From Pseudomonas sp. MF4836 (GTDB taxonomy: Bacteria > Pseudomonadota > Gammaproteobacteria > Pseudomonadales > Pseudomonadaceae): a stretch of 64,000 bases of DNA. Within the stretch, counting starts at the first letter, position 1. Every line of letters starts with the position of its first letter. The position numbers were made by a program, and so were the translations under genes. The stretch is from assembly GCF_002018875.1 (NCBI RefSeq), contig NZ_MVOL01000019.1:1-64000 (forward strand), given 5' to 3'. Below, one piece after another: positions 1 through 8,501 of this stretch. Below the pieces are notes generated by a model, which saw only the letters and a list, made by a program, of their open reading frames with translations, had not been told where the DNA came from and ran no database searches.

Positions 1-51
1 CGACGTCCTGCGCTGTAGGGTTGGTCGGCAGTGGCGGATGGTTAGAAGTTC

Positions 52-62
52 AATAACAATAA
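52..62 (+). promoter_or_regulatory. Hfq/Crc-type A-rich motif before the OprD porin start
   Basis: The sequence AATAACAATAA lies 12-22 nt before the chosen ATG and fits the AANAANAA target bound by Hfq with Crc in Pseudomonas mRNAs for carbon uptake. The neighbouring AAGAG (61-65) would be the ribosome-binding site, so binding here would block translation. The motif is seen; the function is inferred. Confidence 0.55.
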
Positions 63-73
63 GAGTAAAAGCA

Positions 74-1336
74 ATGAAACCTGCGATGACCCCGACCGTG
101 CTGGTCTCCAGCGCGCTGTGTCTTGGTGCACCCCTGTCCCTGCTGGCTGACGAAGGCGGCTTTATCAAAGACGCCAGCGCCACCCTGCAAGCCCGCAACT
201 ACTTTTTCAGCCGCGACTATTCGGACATTCGCGGCCCGGAAAAATCCATGGCCCAGGAATGGGCGCAAGGCTTCATCCTCAATTTCAAATCCGGCTATAC
301 GCCGGGGCTGGTCGGCGTCGGGGTCGACGCCATCGGCACCCTCGGGCTGAAGCTGGACAGCGGCAAGGGCCGGGTCAACACCGGGTTGCTGCCGGTGCAG
401 GAGGACGGCGAAGCGGCCGACAGTTACAGCCGCCTGGGCGCAGCGCTGAAACTGCGGCTGGCAAAAACCGAACTGCGGGTCGGCGAATTGCAACCCAACC
501 TGCCGGTACTGAGCTTCAGTGATATCCGCCTGCTGCCGCCGTCCTACCAGGGCGCCAGCCTGACCTCCAACGACATCGATGGCCTGACCCTGCAAGGCGG
601 GCGCCTGCGCTCCACCAGCCTGCGCAACGAATCCGGACACGGCGACCTGCAAGCCATGCTGGGCCATGTACCGCAACGCCAGGTCAGCAGCGACGGCTTC
701 AACTACGCCGGTGCCGACTATGCCTTCAACAGCAAACGCACCACAGTCAGTGCCTGGTACGGCCAGCTGCAAGACATTTATCAGCAGCGCTTTCTCGGCC
801 TCAAGCACAGTCAGCCCGTGGGCTCCTGGGTCCTGGGCGCCAACCTCGGTTACTACGACTCCCGCGAAGAGGGCCGGCAACTGCTGGGCCGGATCGACAA
901 CCGCGCGTTCTTTTCCCTGCTCTCGGCCAAGCGCGGCGTGCATACCGTTTACCTGGGGTATCAGGGGATGTACGGCGACAGCTCGTTCCCCCGGGTGTTT
1001 GCCAATATCTCGCCGCTGGGCAACGAGGTGCCGACCTACGAGTTCGCCTACGCCGACGAGCGCTCATGGCAAGCACGCTACGACTATGACTTCGCCGCCA
1101 TGGGCTGGCCGGGCCTGACCAGCACCGTGCGCTACATTCGCGGTGACAACGTCGACACTGGCAAGGGCTACGAGGGCAAGGATTGGGAGCGGGACCTGGA
1201 CATCGGCTATGTGATCCAGTCCGGCCTGCTGGGCGGGCTGGGGATCAAGCTGCGCAACGTGGCAGCACGTTCCAACTACCGAACCGATATCGATGAAAAC
1301 CGCCTGCTGCTCAGTTACACCTGGAAACTGCTGTAG
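74..1336 (+). CDS. OprD-family outer-membrane porin
   Basis: Encodes a 420-residue substrate-specific porin of the outer membrane. An 18-strand OprD barrel normally takes up amino acids, peptides or aromatic acids; the substrate here cannot be read from sequence. Residues 1-25 form a signal peptide with a hydrophobic core and a likely cut after LLA. The mature part has alternating amphipathic strands rich in Tyr, Gly and Asp, and length and composition fit OprD (about 400-420 residues). An in-frame start at 38 exists, but the ATG at 74 follows AAGAG and begins exactly at the signal peptide. The protein ends in WKLL rather than the more usual terminal Phe. The gene converges on the next one, and its leader carries an A-rich Crc-type motif. 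Confidence 0.88.
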   Translation: MKPAMTPTVLVSSALCLGAPLSLLADEGGFIKDASATLQARNYFFSRDYSDIRGPEKSMAQEWAQGFILNFKSGYTPGLVGVGVDAIGTLGLKLDSGKGRVNTGLLPVQEDGEAADSYSRLGAALKLRLAKTELRVGELQPNLPVLSFSDIRLLPPSYQGASLTSNDIDGLTLQGGRLRSTSLRNESGHGDLQAMLGHVPQRQVSSDGFNYAGADYAFNSKRTTVSAWYGQLQDIYQQRFLGLKHSQPVGSWVLGANLGYYDSREEGRQLLGRIDNRAFFSLLSAKRGVHTVYLGYQGMYGDSSFPRVFANISPLGNEVPTYEFAYADERSWQARYDYDFAAMGWPGLTSTVRYIRGDNVDTGKGYEGKDWERDLDIGYVIQSGLLGGLGIKLRNVAARSNYRTDIDENRLLLSYTWKLL

Positions 1337-1348
1337 CCAGGCAGCCGA

Positions 1349-1374
1349 CACTGGCGGCATTGCGCACGCCAGTG
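1349..1374. terminator. Hairpin between convergent porin genes
   Basis: An 8-bp perfect stem (CACTGGCG / CGCCAGTG) with a 10-nt loop lies between the two convergent outer-membrane genes. There is no T-tract on either side, so intrinsic termination is only possible. Confidence 0.35.
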
Positions 1375-1402
1375 CCGGTGGCCCTGACCGGGGACGGCAG
1401 GC

Positions 1403-2152
1403 CTAGAAGGCGATACCGACCTTCACCCCGTACTCGTCACGCTTGAGCTTGGTGTTGTCGGCCACGTCCGAATCCTGGTCCAGCTTGTATTCGGTGCGGG
1501 TGTAATACACACCGGCCATCACCGGCAGCGAGCCTTTCTGGTTCATCAGCAGGCTGACTTCGGCGTAAGGGTTGGTGCGGTCCTTGAGGTCCACGGTGTC
1601 GCTGCCGACATCGTCGACCTTGAGCTTGACCTTGCCGTCGATGGTGCGCCGCGCACCCAGTTCGACGCGCATGGTCATGTCATCGAACTGATGGTTGTAA
1701 CCGATGGCCGCCTTGGCGAACGGCGACTTGGTGGTGAGCTTGGTGTCGTAGTCGTCGATCTCTGGCTCGTAACGGGTCCAGCTGTAGCCGCCGCCCACCA
1801 GCACGTCGACGAAGTTGCGCGCATCCAGCGCGGCACGCCAGCCAAGGTCGAGGTCGGCCTGGCCTTCCTTGAGCTTGTTGTCGTCCTTCTTGCCGAATTT
1901 GGCGTCGACCCCGGCCTGGTAGATAAAACCCGATTCGGCGGTCATTTTGTTGCCGAAGTTATAGAACAGGCCACCCTCCGGCAGGTGATCCTTCTGGCTG
2001 TCGCTGCCGCCTTCGAGCTTGAAATCGTTGTAGCTGCCGAGGATCCCGAACGTCGAGATCGGGCCCGTATCAGGCGCGGCGATCGCGGCGGCAGGCAGGG
2101 CCAGGAAGGCCAGGATAGAGCCCTTGAGTGCGGTTCCGAATACGTTTGACAT
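1403..2152 (-). CDS. Small outer-membrane beta-barrel protein
   Basis: A 249-residue outer-membrane protein of the porin/OmpW-like beta-barrel type. Residues 1-26 are a signal peptide ending in AIAA. The mature part shows alternating strands with Gly and aromatic residues and charged loops (for example around KFGKKDDNKLKEG). The C-terminus ends VGIAF, the terminal-Phe signal used for outer-membrane assembly. No specific porin subfamily is recognised and the substrate is unknown. The gene stands alone, convergent with the OprD gene and divergent from the RDD gene; GGGAG sits about 10 nt before its ATG. A structural barrel role is also possible. Confidence 0.75.
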   Translation of the reverse strand: MSNVFGTALKGSILAFLALPAAAIAAPDTGPISTFGILGSYNDFKLEGGSDSQKDHLPEGGLFYNFGNKMTAESGFIYQAGVDAKFGKKDDNKLKEGQADLDLGWRAALDARNFVDVLVGGGYSWTRYEPEIDDYDTKLTTKSPFAKAAIGYNHQFDDMTMRVELGARRTIDGKVKLKVDDVGSDTVDLKDRTNPYAEVSLLMNQKGSLPVMAGVYYTRTEYKLDQDSDVADNTKLKRDEYGVKVGIAF

Positions 2153-2347
2153 CGCTTTTCAAATCTCCCTGTTAGAAGGCAAATGATTCAGGAAACGCTT
2201 CGAGTCCGGGGAGATGCAAAAGGTTCGCACTATTTTGAGGCACAGGTATTTTCACCGAAAGCCGTCCCCCGCCAAAACCACTGCGACACCCCGCCCTGCG
2301 GGGATTACACTGCGCCCGATGTGATGGAAAAAACTTTGGAATCGACC

Positions 2348-2848
2348 ATGGAAGTCTCAAGAACCCAACTGATCCTGCGCCGCGCCGCCGCCTTCATGCT
2401 CGACCAGGTGCTGGCGCTGGCGGCGTATTTGCTCCTGTCGCTGAGCCTGCACGGGGTGCTGGCATTGCAGCCGGTCAGACGCTTGCTTGACCTCGAGCAA
2501 CAGACGGGGCTGGAGCCCTACCTCCATTCGATGTTGTTCATGCTGGTCTGGCCCTTGTACTTCGTGGCCTGGGAGTATTTCTTCAAGGGCCGGACGCCCG
2601 GCAAAAGCGCCCTGGGCCTGGTGGTGATCAACGCCGCCGGGGCGCCGCCGACCCTGATCCAGGTACTGATCAGAGGCGCCACCCGCTATCTGGAGGCCGC
2701 TTTCGCCTTTGTCCCGCTGATGGCCTGCGCGGAATCAAGCCGCTGCCAGCGAATAGGCGATATGCTCGCCCGCACCTACGTGATCCCGCACAAGGATCTG
2801 CAACAGATACGCAGTGAAATGCCAGAACATCCCCTGCCCCAGGCTTGA
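2348..2848 (+). CDS. RDD-family inner-membrane protein
   Basis: A 166-residue RDD-family membrane protein. The N-terminal Arg-Arg followed by Asp (LRRAAAFMLDQVL) is the family hallmark. At least two hydrophobic helices follow, then the loop FFKGRTPGKSALGL, another RDD signature, and a final helix ending in a short basic tail (CQRIGDMLART). The family's role is not settled; some members have been linked to ion transport. The start at 2348 is preceded by GGA; an ATG at 2324 would add eight residues. It lies 36 bp upstream of the DUF6388 gene and the two may be cotranscribed. Confidence 0.75.
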   Translation: MEVSRTQLILRRAAAFMLDQVLALAAYLLLSLSLHGVLALQPVRRLLDLEQQTGLEPYLHSMLFMLVWPLYFVAWEYFFKGRTPGKSALGLVVINAAGAPPTLIQVLIRGATRYLEAAFAFVPLMACAESSRCQRIGDMLARTYVIPHKDLQQIRSEMPEHPLPQA

Positions 2849-2884
2849 TGCCTGAAGGCTGCCCGTTCCCCTCAAGGAGCCCCG

Positions 2885-3220
2885 ATGCCCGCCAATGCCC
2901 CGCACCACGAAATAGCTCTGGAAAGATTTCTCGCCGCGCGCCCCGAACTGCGCGAAGCACTGGACAAGCTCAATCCGCTTGAAGCCCAGGTCAAGGGCGA
3001 GACGCCCGAGCAGTACCGCGACGAACGCCTGCATGAAGCCTTTGAAGCCGAAGCCGAGCGCCTGGGTTTGTTTGCCTGGGAACTGAGTTTGCAACTGACT
3101 GCCTCCAGCGCCGAAGATTTCCAGGCCCAGCGCCTGGAAGTGCACAAGGAGGTGGCCGAGATGGCCGGCATGGACTGGGCCGAATACTGCCAGTTGCATG
3201 GCCTGGATAGCCCGAACTGA
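2885..3220 (+). CDS. DUF6388-type small acidic protein
   Basis: A 111-residue soluble, Glu-rich helical protein that I recognise as the small Pseudomonas family DUF6388. Its function is unknown. Helix-forming stretches (EALDKLNPLEAQVKGETPEQ, RLHEAFEAEAERLGLFAWEL, EVHKEVAEMAGMDWAEY) cover almost the whole chain. There is no signal peptide, Cys cluster or enzyme motif. AAGGAG lies just before the ATG. It follows the RDD gene by 36 bp on the same strand. Confidence 0.65.
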   Translation: MPANAPHHEIALERFLAARPELREALDKLNPLEAQVKGETPEQYRDERLHEAFEAEAERLGLFAWELSLQLTASSAEDFQAQRLEVHKEVAEMAGMDWAEYCQLHGLDSPN

Positions 3221-3333
3221 CAACCTGTTGATGATCTGGCGAGCGACGCTCAGCTCTTTTTAACGCCGCATGAGCCAAGCGCAGTCGATCGTGAACCGGT
3301 TCTGACACCTTCACCGCCCATGAGAGCCTACTG

Positions 3334-4038
3334 ATGCTGCCATCGCCGCCCACACCGCGTACTCACCCAGGCTTGCTCAATACCCGCAAATGGCGCGGGC
3401 GGATCGGCCTCGGCCTGGTGGCCAGCCTGTCGGTGCTGGCGGGCATGACCGACGCCATCGGTTTTATGGCGACCGGCGACTTCGTGTCCTTCATGAGCGG
3501 CAACACCACACGCCTGGCCGTGGCCATCAGCGATGGCGACATGGGCCTGACCCTGCGCCTGACGTTGTGCATCGCCACCTTTATTGCCGCTAACGCCCTG
3601 GGCATCGTCGTCAGTCGCCTGGGCGGACGCCGCGCCCTGCCCCTGCTGCTGTGCATCGCCACCCTGCTCTGCGCGGCCGCGGCCTGGCCGTTCGCCAATC
3701 ACCTGCCGGCCTTGCTGGCCGCCATCGTGGCCATGGGCATGCTCAACGCGGCAGTGGAAGAAGTGAACGGCCTGCCCGTGGGCCTGACCTATGTCACCGG
3801 AGCCCTGTCGCGCTTCGGCCGGGGCCTGGGACGCTGGATGCTCGGCGAGCGACGCAATGGCTGGCGGGTGCAACTGGTGCCCTGGACCGGGATGCTGGTC
3901 GGTGCGGTGATCGGCGCGTTGCTGGAGCACCAACTGGGCATCAAGGCGCTGCTGGTCAGTGGCGGCGTGTCGGCGTTGCTGGGGATCGCCTCGTTGAAGA
4001 TCCCTCATCGCTGGCAACTGGGCTATATGCCGCGCTGA
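3334..4038 (+). CDS. YoaK/DUF1275-family membrane protein
   Basis: A 234-residue integral membrane protein of the DUF1275 (YoaK) family. It has about six hydrophobic helices. The family pattern is clear near the N-terminus: LSVLAGMTDAIGFMATGDFVSFMSGNT, split here as LAGMTDAIGF and FVSFMSGNTT. The length matches the family. Its role is not established; transport has been proposed for some homologues. It stands alone, separated by 113 bp from the gene before and converging on the SDR gene. Confidence 0.8.
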   Translation: MLPSPPTPRTHPGLLNTRKWRGRIGLGLVASLSVLAGMTDAIGFMATGDFVSFMSGNTTRLAVAISDGDMGLTLRLTLCIATFIAANALGIVVSRLGGRRALPLLLCIATLLCAAAAWPFANHLPALLAAIVAMGMLNAAVEEVNGLPVGLTYVTGALSRFGRGLGRWMLGERRNGWRVQLVPWTGMLVGAVIGALLEHQLGIKALLVSGGVSALLGIASLKIPHRWQLGYMPR

Positions 4039-4063
4039 AACACGCGGCCTATAGCCCGAGGGC

Positions 4064-4813
4064 TTAGCTGAACACGCCGCCGTTGTCGGTATCGATGACG
4101 ATCGACGACAGGCTGATGTGCCGTGGCCGGGTCAGAGCGAAAACCACCGCCTCGACCACATCCCGATTAGTGCCCTGCTGGCCCTTGGTCCGCTCAGGCA
4201 CCTGGGCCCATTGCGGGTCCAGCGGCGAAATATCCTCAAGATACGGCGGGTGCACGCACAGCGAGCGCAGTGGCGTGCCGACCAGCATCTGCCGCAGGCC
4301 ATCGGCCAGCGCCAGTTGCCCGTGCTTGGCGGCATAGAACGGCAACGACACGCTGTGCAGCGGCGCGTTGGGCAGGCCGCTGATGGAGCCGATGGTGACC
4401 ACATCCGGGCGGCTGGACGCCTTGAGTGCCGGCAGCAGGCCCTGGGTCAGGAGGAAGGTTCCGGTCAGGGCGGCATTGATCACCCCGCTGACTTCGGCGG
4501 CGCTGTGGGGTTGCTCGCTGGCCTCCAGCCACATGGCGCCATTGTTGATCAGGATGTCGATCTGCGGCTGGCGCTGCTCGATGCTGGCCAGGGCCGCGCT
4601 GACGCTGGCGGTGTCGGCGAGGTCGAGCACCACTTGCTCGGTCGCCAGGCCGCCACGGGCCTCGATTATGGCCCCGACTTCAGCCAGGGCATGGGCGCTG
4701 CGTCCGCATAGCACCAGCTTGCACCCCAGGTCCGCCAGGCTGATCGCCAGGGCCGCCCCCAGGCCGCGACCGGCACCGGTGACCACGACCACTGCACCTT
4801 TGAGTTCCTGCAT
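4064..4813 (-). CDS. SDR-family NAD(P)-dependent oxidoreductase
   Basis: A 249-residue short-chain dehydrogenase/reductase, cytosolic. The Rossmann glycine motif TGAGRGLG is at residues 12-19. The usual NNAG is NNGA here. The catalytic Ser lies in TIGSISG and the Tyr/Lys pair in FYAAKHG, four residues apart as in the family. The substrate is unknown. The gene is monocistronic and convergent with the YoaK gene; CAAGGAG precedes the ATG. Confidence 0.85.
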   Translation of the reverse strand: MQELKGAVVVVTGAGRGLGAALAISLADLGCKLVLCGRSAHALAEVGAIIEARGGLATEQVVLDLADTASVSAALASIEQRQPQIDILINNGAMWLEASEQPHSAAEVSGVINAALTGTFLLTQGLLPALKASSRPDVVTIGSISGLPNAPLHSVSLPFYAAKHGQLALADGLRQMLVGTPLRSLCVHPPYLEDISPLDPQWAQVPERTKGQQGTNRDVVEAVVFALTRPRHISLSSIVIDTDNGGVFS

Positions 4814-5001
4814 CTCACACTCCTTGTCATCGATTGGTTTTTTCAGCGGGCGAGTTTATCGAGCGCGGACCGGTTTGGGCGGCCGATGCGTTACCCGGTA
4901 TGTCGAGGACTGCCCCGGCCCAGCGCCGCGCGAGAAAACGGGTTTAGCCCATACCTCGATAAAGCATTATCATTGCGCCAGATTTGCCGACCGAGTCCGT
5001 C

Positions 5002-5394
5002 ATGAAGTTCGCCATAGCCCTGTTCTGCGCCGCCCACGAGCCCTCTTCGCGTCGCGCCCTGCTGTTCGCCCAAGCGGCGCTGGCCGGCGGGCACGAGATT
5101 GTCCGGCTGTTTTTTTATCAGGACGGCGTGTACAGCGCCTCGAACAACATCGTCACCCCCCAGGATGAACAGGACCTGCCCCGCCAATGGCGCGAGCTGG
5201 TGACCACCCATCAGCTGGATGCCGTGGTGTGCATTGCCGCAGCCCTGCGGCGCGGGGTGCTGAACGCTGAGGAAGCCCAGCGTTATCAGCGCTCGGCGGT
5301 CAACCTCGAAGCGCCGTGGGAGTTGTCCGGCCTTGGCCAGTTGCACGATGCGGCGCAAGCTGCCGATCGCCTGATCTGCTTTGGAGGGCCTTGA
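5002..5394 (+). CDS. tusD: Sulfurtransferase complex subunit TusD
   Basis: A 130-residue DsrE-family subunit of the TusBCD complex, which carries persulfide sulfur from TusA to TusE for 2-thiolation of tRNA wobble uridines. The catalytic Cys is in DAVVCIAAALRRG, matching the conserved Cys78 region of E. coli TusD. The ATG at 5002 fits the family N-terminus (MKFAIALFCA); an upstream in-frame ATG at 4984 would add six residues. It is the first gene of tusDCBE-ybiB and its stop is two bases before the tusC start. MnmA, the enzyme that receives this sulfur, is encoded at 27.1-28.2 kb. Confidence 0.9.
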   Translation: MKFAIALFCAAHEPSSRRALLFAQAALAGGHEIVRLFFYQDGVYSASNNIVTPQDEQDLPRQWRELVTTHQLDAVVCIAAALRRGVLNAEEAQRYQRSAVNLEAPWELSGLGQLHDAAQAADRLICFGGP

Positions 5395-5395
5395 A

Positions 5396-5758
5396 ATGCC
5401 CAAGTCCCTGCTGATTATCAGCCGCCAGGCGCCCTGGTCCGGCCCCGGCGCCCGCGAGGCGCTGGATATCGTCCTGGCCGGCGGCGCCTTTGATCTGCCC
5501 ATCGGCCTGCTGTTCCTGGATGACGGCGTATGGCAACTGGCGCCCCGGCAACACGCCGCGACCCTGCAACAGAAGGACCTGAGCGCCAACCTGCAGGCCC
5601 TGTCGCTGTTTGGCGTGGACCAAGTGTTTGCCTGTGGTTTCAGCATCGCCGAGCGCGGCCTGGATCCGCAGGACCTGGGCCTGGATGAGGTCCAGTTGCT
5701 GGAAACCGCGCAACTGAGTGCGCTTATCGATCGTTACGACCAAGTGATTACCCTCTGA
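5396..5758 (+). CDS. tusC: Sulfurtransferase complex subunit TusC
   Basis: A 120-residue DsrE/F-like subunit of the heterohexameric TusBCD sulfur relay. It starts MPKSLLIISRQAPW and contains the family segment REALDIVLAGGAFD and the FLDDGVWQL strand. The start is fixed by GGAGG in the end of tusD and by the junction with the tusD stop. Its stop overlaps the tusB start by one base (TGATG). TusC is structural in the complex and is not expected to carry the catalytic Cys of TusD. Confidence 0.88.
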   Translation: MPKSLLIISRQAPWSGPGAREALDIVLAGGAFDLPIGLLFLDDGVWQLAPRQHAATLQQKDLSANLQALSLFGVDQVFACGFSIAERGLDPQDLGLDEVQLLETAQLSALIDRYDQVITL

Positions 5759-6057
5759 TGTCGACCTTGCATGTGTTGTCCCACTCGCCCTTCACCGACA
5801 CTCGCCTCGACAGCTGCCTGCGCCTGCTGGGTGCGCGGGACGCGCTGCTGCTGTGCGGCGACGCGGTGTACGCGCTACAACCTGGCAGCGCTCCCTTTGC
5901 CCACTTGCAGGGCCGTGCCGAGGCGTTGCAGGTGTTCGTCCTGGCTGAAGACCTGCAAGCCCGTGGCCTTGCCGCACCGGCCTGGGCCACGGCCATCGAT
6001 TACCCGGCCTTTGTCGACCTGTCGATCCAGCACGCCAAGGTCAACAGCTGGCTATGA
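5758..6057 (+). CDS. tusB: Sulfurtransferase complex subunit TusB
   Basis: A 99-residue DsrH-family protein, third subunit of TusBCD. The N-terminus MSTLHVLSHSPF and the LLLCGDAVYAL segment are typical of TusB, and the length matches E. coli TusB (95 residues). The gene overlaps tusC by one base and tusE by four bases (ATGA), so the subunits are probably made by coupled translation. Confidence 0.87.
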   Translation: MSTLHVLSHSPFTDTRLDSCLRLLGARDALLLCGDAVYALQPGSAPFAHLQGRAEALQVFVLAEDLQARGLAAPAWATAIDYPAFVDLSIQHAKVNSWL

Positions 6058-6389
6058 ATGCGCTCACCGTAGGCACCCGCAGCATCGCCCTGGACAAGGA
6101 CGGCTACCTGCTCGACCTGGCCGACTGGTCGCCGCAAGTGGCCAGCGCCCTGGCGGCGGTCGAAGGCATTGAGCTGAGCCCCGAGCACTGGGAGATCCTC
6201 CAGCTGCTGCGCGATTTCCATGGCCAATTCCAGCTGTCGCCGGCCACCCGCCCGCTGATTAAATACACCGCCCTGAAGCTGGGCCCGGACAAGGGCAACA
6301 GCCTGCACCTGAACCGCCTGTTCAACGGCACTCCCGCCAAACTTGCCGCCAAGCTGGCGGGCCTGCCGAAGCCGACCAATTGCTTATGA
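6054..6389 (+). CDS. tusE: Sulfur carrier protein TusE (DsrC family)
   Basis: A 111-residue DsrC-family sulfur carrier that accepts persulfide from TusD and hands it to MnmA bound to tRNA. Typical features are WSPQVASALA, the ELSPEHWEILQLLRDF helix and the C-terminal swinging arm ending NCL, with the conserved penultimate Cys as sulfur carrier. The four-base ATGA overlaps on both sides place it in the middle of the operon. Confidence 0.9.
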   Translation: MNALTVGTRSIALDKDGYLLDLADWSPQVASALAAVEGIELSPEHWEILQLLRDFHGQFQLSPATRPLIKYTALKLGPDKGNSLHLNRLFNGTPAKLAAKLAGLPKPTNCL

Positions 6390-7387
6390 ACCAATCCCCT
6401 GCGCTGATCACCGAAACCCCGGCCGAGCATCCATTTGCCCCGTTCGTACGGATCCTGGGCAAAGGCAAGCGCGGCGCCCGCAGCCTGACCGGTGAAGAAG
6501 CCCGGGAAGCCATGGGCATGCTGCTCGACGGCAAGGTCGAAGACACCCAGCTCGGTGCTTTCCTGATGCTGCTGCGGCACAAAGAGGAAAGCCCGGAAGA
6601 ACTGGCCGGCTTCACCCTGGCCCTGCGTGAGCGCCTGAATGCCCCGGCGATCCGCCTCGATCTGGATTGGCCGACCTACGCCGGTAAAAAACGCCATCTG
6701 CCCTGGTACCTGCTGGCGGCCAAATGCCTGGCGCAGAATGGCGTGCGCATCCTGTTGCATGGCGGCGGCGCGCACACCGCCGGGCGCTTGTATACCGAAC
6801 AACTGCTGGAGCCCCTGGGCATTCCCCTATGCCATGACTGGCAGGCGGTGAACCAGGCCCTGGACCACGGCAACCTGGCCTTTATCCCGCTGGGTGCCTG
6901 GGCACCGCAGCTACAGCGGATGATCGACCTGCGCAACATCCTCGGCCTGCGCTCGCCGATCCATTCCCTGGCACGCATCCTCAACCCGCTGGGCGCACGT
7001 TGCGGCCTGCAAAGCATCTTCCACCCCGGCTACCAGGGCGTGCACCGCGATGCCAGCGGCTTGCTGGGGGATAACGTGATCGTGATCAAGGGCGATGGCG
7101 GCGAAATCGAAGTCAACCCCGACAGCCCCTGCCACCTTTACGGCACCACCGGCGGCGTCAGCTGGGATGAAGAATGGCCGGCACTCTCGGCCCAGCGCCA
7201 TGTAAAGCCCGCCAGCCTCGATCCGCAGCAGTTGCTCGCGGTGTGGCGTGGCGAGGTGGTCGACAGCTACCCGCAACTGGCCCTAATCGCCACCATGGCC
7301 CTGGCCCTGCGCGGCCTGGGTACACCGCGCGAGCAAGCCTTCGAGCAGGCGCAGCGGTTCTGGGATGCGCGAAACAAATCGATTTAA
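6386..7387 (+). CDS. ybiB: YbiB/TrpD2-like glycosyltransferase-fold protein
   Basis: A 333-residue protein related to anthranilate phosphoribosyltransferase (glycosyltransferase family 3 fold) of the YbiB/TrpD2 group. E. coli YbiB binds nucleic acid rather than making tryptophan. The N-terminal helical domain contains LTGEEAREAMGMLLDGKVED; later segments LHGGGAHTAGR and the Pro-rich NPLGARCGLQSIFHPGY fit the family. It overlaps tusE by ATGA, so it is translated with the tRNA thiolation genes, and I infer a role near tRNA or nucleic-acid metabolism. True TrpD activity is unlikely in this setting. Confidence 0.78.
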   Translation: MNQSPALITETPAEHPFAPFVRILGKGKRGARSLTGEEAREAMGMLLDGKVEDTQLGAFLMLLRHKEESPEELAGFTLALRERLNAPAIRLDLDWPTYAGKKRHLPWYLLAAKCLAQNGVRILLHGGGAHTAGRLYTEQLLEPLGIPLCHDWQAVNQALDHGNLAFIPLGAWAPQLQRMIDLRNILGLRSPIHSLARILNPLGARCGLQSIFHPGYQGVHRDASGLLGDNVIVIKGDGGEIEVNPDSPCHLYGTTGGVSWDEEWPALSAQRHVKPASLDPQQLLAVWRGEVVDSYPQLALIATMALALRGLGTPREQAFEQAQRFWDARNKSI

Positions 7388-7400
7388 TCGATCATATACC

Positions 7401-7419
7401 CGCAAGCTTTGCGCTTTTT
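7401..7419 (+). terminator. Weak terminator after the tus operon
   Basis: A 5-bp stem CGCAA/TTGCG with a 3-nt loop is followed by C and five T residues. The stem is short, but position and T-tract fit termination of tusDCBE-ybiB. Confidence 0.4.
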
Positions 7420-7475
7420 GTACGAACTCATCGGAATAGACTGCACTCCAACGCAAAACAGCCGAGGAGAATTCG

Positions 7476-8477
7476 ATGGGCCTGCTGATTGAAGGGCGCT
7501 GGCACGACCAGTGGTACGAGAGCAGCAAAGACGGCGCCTTCCAGCGCGAACAGGCGCAACGCCGCAACTGGGTCACGGCCGACGGCGCGCCTGGCCCCAG
7601 CGGTGAAGGCGGCTTTGCGGCCGAGGCCGGGCGCTATCACCTCTATGTATCCCTGGCCTGCCCCTGGGCCCACCGCACCCTGATCCTGCGCAAGCTCAAA
7701 GGCCTGGAAAGCCTGATCGACGTCTCCGTCGTCAGTTGGCTGATGCTGGAAAACGGTTGGACCTTCGACCAGAGCCACGGCTCCAGTGGCGACTCGCTGG
7801 ATCACCTGACCTACATGCACCAGCGCTATACCGCTGAGGATCCCCACTACACCGGCCGGGTCACGGTGCCGGTGCTGTGGGACAAACAGCAGCAGCGCAT
7901 TGTCAGCAACGAGTCGGCGGAGATCATCCGCATGTTCAACAGCGCCTTCGACGGCCTGACCGGCAACCGCCTCGACCTGTATCCAGAAGCCTTGCGCGCA
8001 GACATCGAACAACTGAACGCGCGGATTTACCCGGCGGTGAACAACGGCGTGTACCGCGCCGGCTTCGCCACCTCACAACAGGCCTATGAACAGGCTTTTG
8101 ATGATGTATTTGCCGAACTCGACTGGCTGGAGCAGCGCCTGGGAGAGCGGCGTTACCTCGCAGGCGAGTACCTGACCGAGGCCGATGTGCGCTTGTTCAC
8201 TACGCTGATTCGCTTCGACGCGGTGTATTACAGCCACTTCAAATGCAACCTGCGGCGTATTGCCGACTACCCGAACCTGTCGAACTGGCTCAGGGAAATG
8301 TACCAATGGCCGGGGATTGGCGAGACCGTGGACTTCACCCATATCAAGGGTCATTACTACGCCAGCCACCGCACCATCAACCCGACCGGCATCGTGCCCA
8401 AAGGGCCGGCGCAGGACTTCACCCGCAGCCATGATCGGCAGCGCCTGAGTGGGCTGGGAATCTTTCAGGGGAATTGA
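7476..8477 (+). CDS. yqjG: Glutathionyl-hydroquinone reductase (YqjG/ECM4 type)
   Basis: A 333-residue Xi-class glutathione transferase that removes glutathione from glutathionyl-hydroquinones. The catalytic Cys62 lies in the diagnostic LACPWAHR motif, and GSSGDSLDHL, ERRYLAGEYLTEADVRLF and YYSHFKCNLRRI are all characteristic of the class. Length matches E. coli YqjG (328). A GAGGAG ribosome-binding site precedes the ATG. It is monocistronic and convergent with cysG. Its role is cytosolic quinone/GSH detoxification. Confidence 0.9.
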   Translation: MGLLIEGRWHDQWYESSKDGAFQREQAQRRNWVTADGAPGPSGEGGFAAEAGRYHLYVSLACPWAHRTLILRKLKGLESLIDVSVVSWLMLENGWTFDQSHGSSGDSLDHLTYMHQRYTAEDPHYTGRVTVPVLWDKQQQRIVSNESAEIIRMFNSAFDGLTGNRLDLYPEALRADIEQLNARIYPAVNNGVYRAGFATSQQAYEQAFDDVFAELDWLEQRLGERRYLAGEYLTEADVRLFTTLIRFDAVYYSHFKCNLRRIADYPNLSNWLREMYQWPGIGETVDFTHIKGHYYASHRTINPTGIVPKGPAQDFTRSHDRQRLSGLGIFQGN

Positions 8478-8501
8478 TGCGGCAGTGCGTGCTCATCGCC
8501 C

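Noticed and set aside
1..73. Possible 3' end of an upstream gene (in-frame TAG at 16-18)
   Set aside because: Only five codons would be visible, so no gene can be supported. The rest is the leader of the OprD gene.
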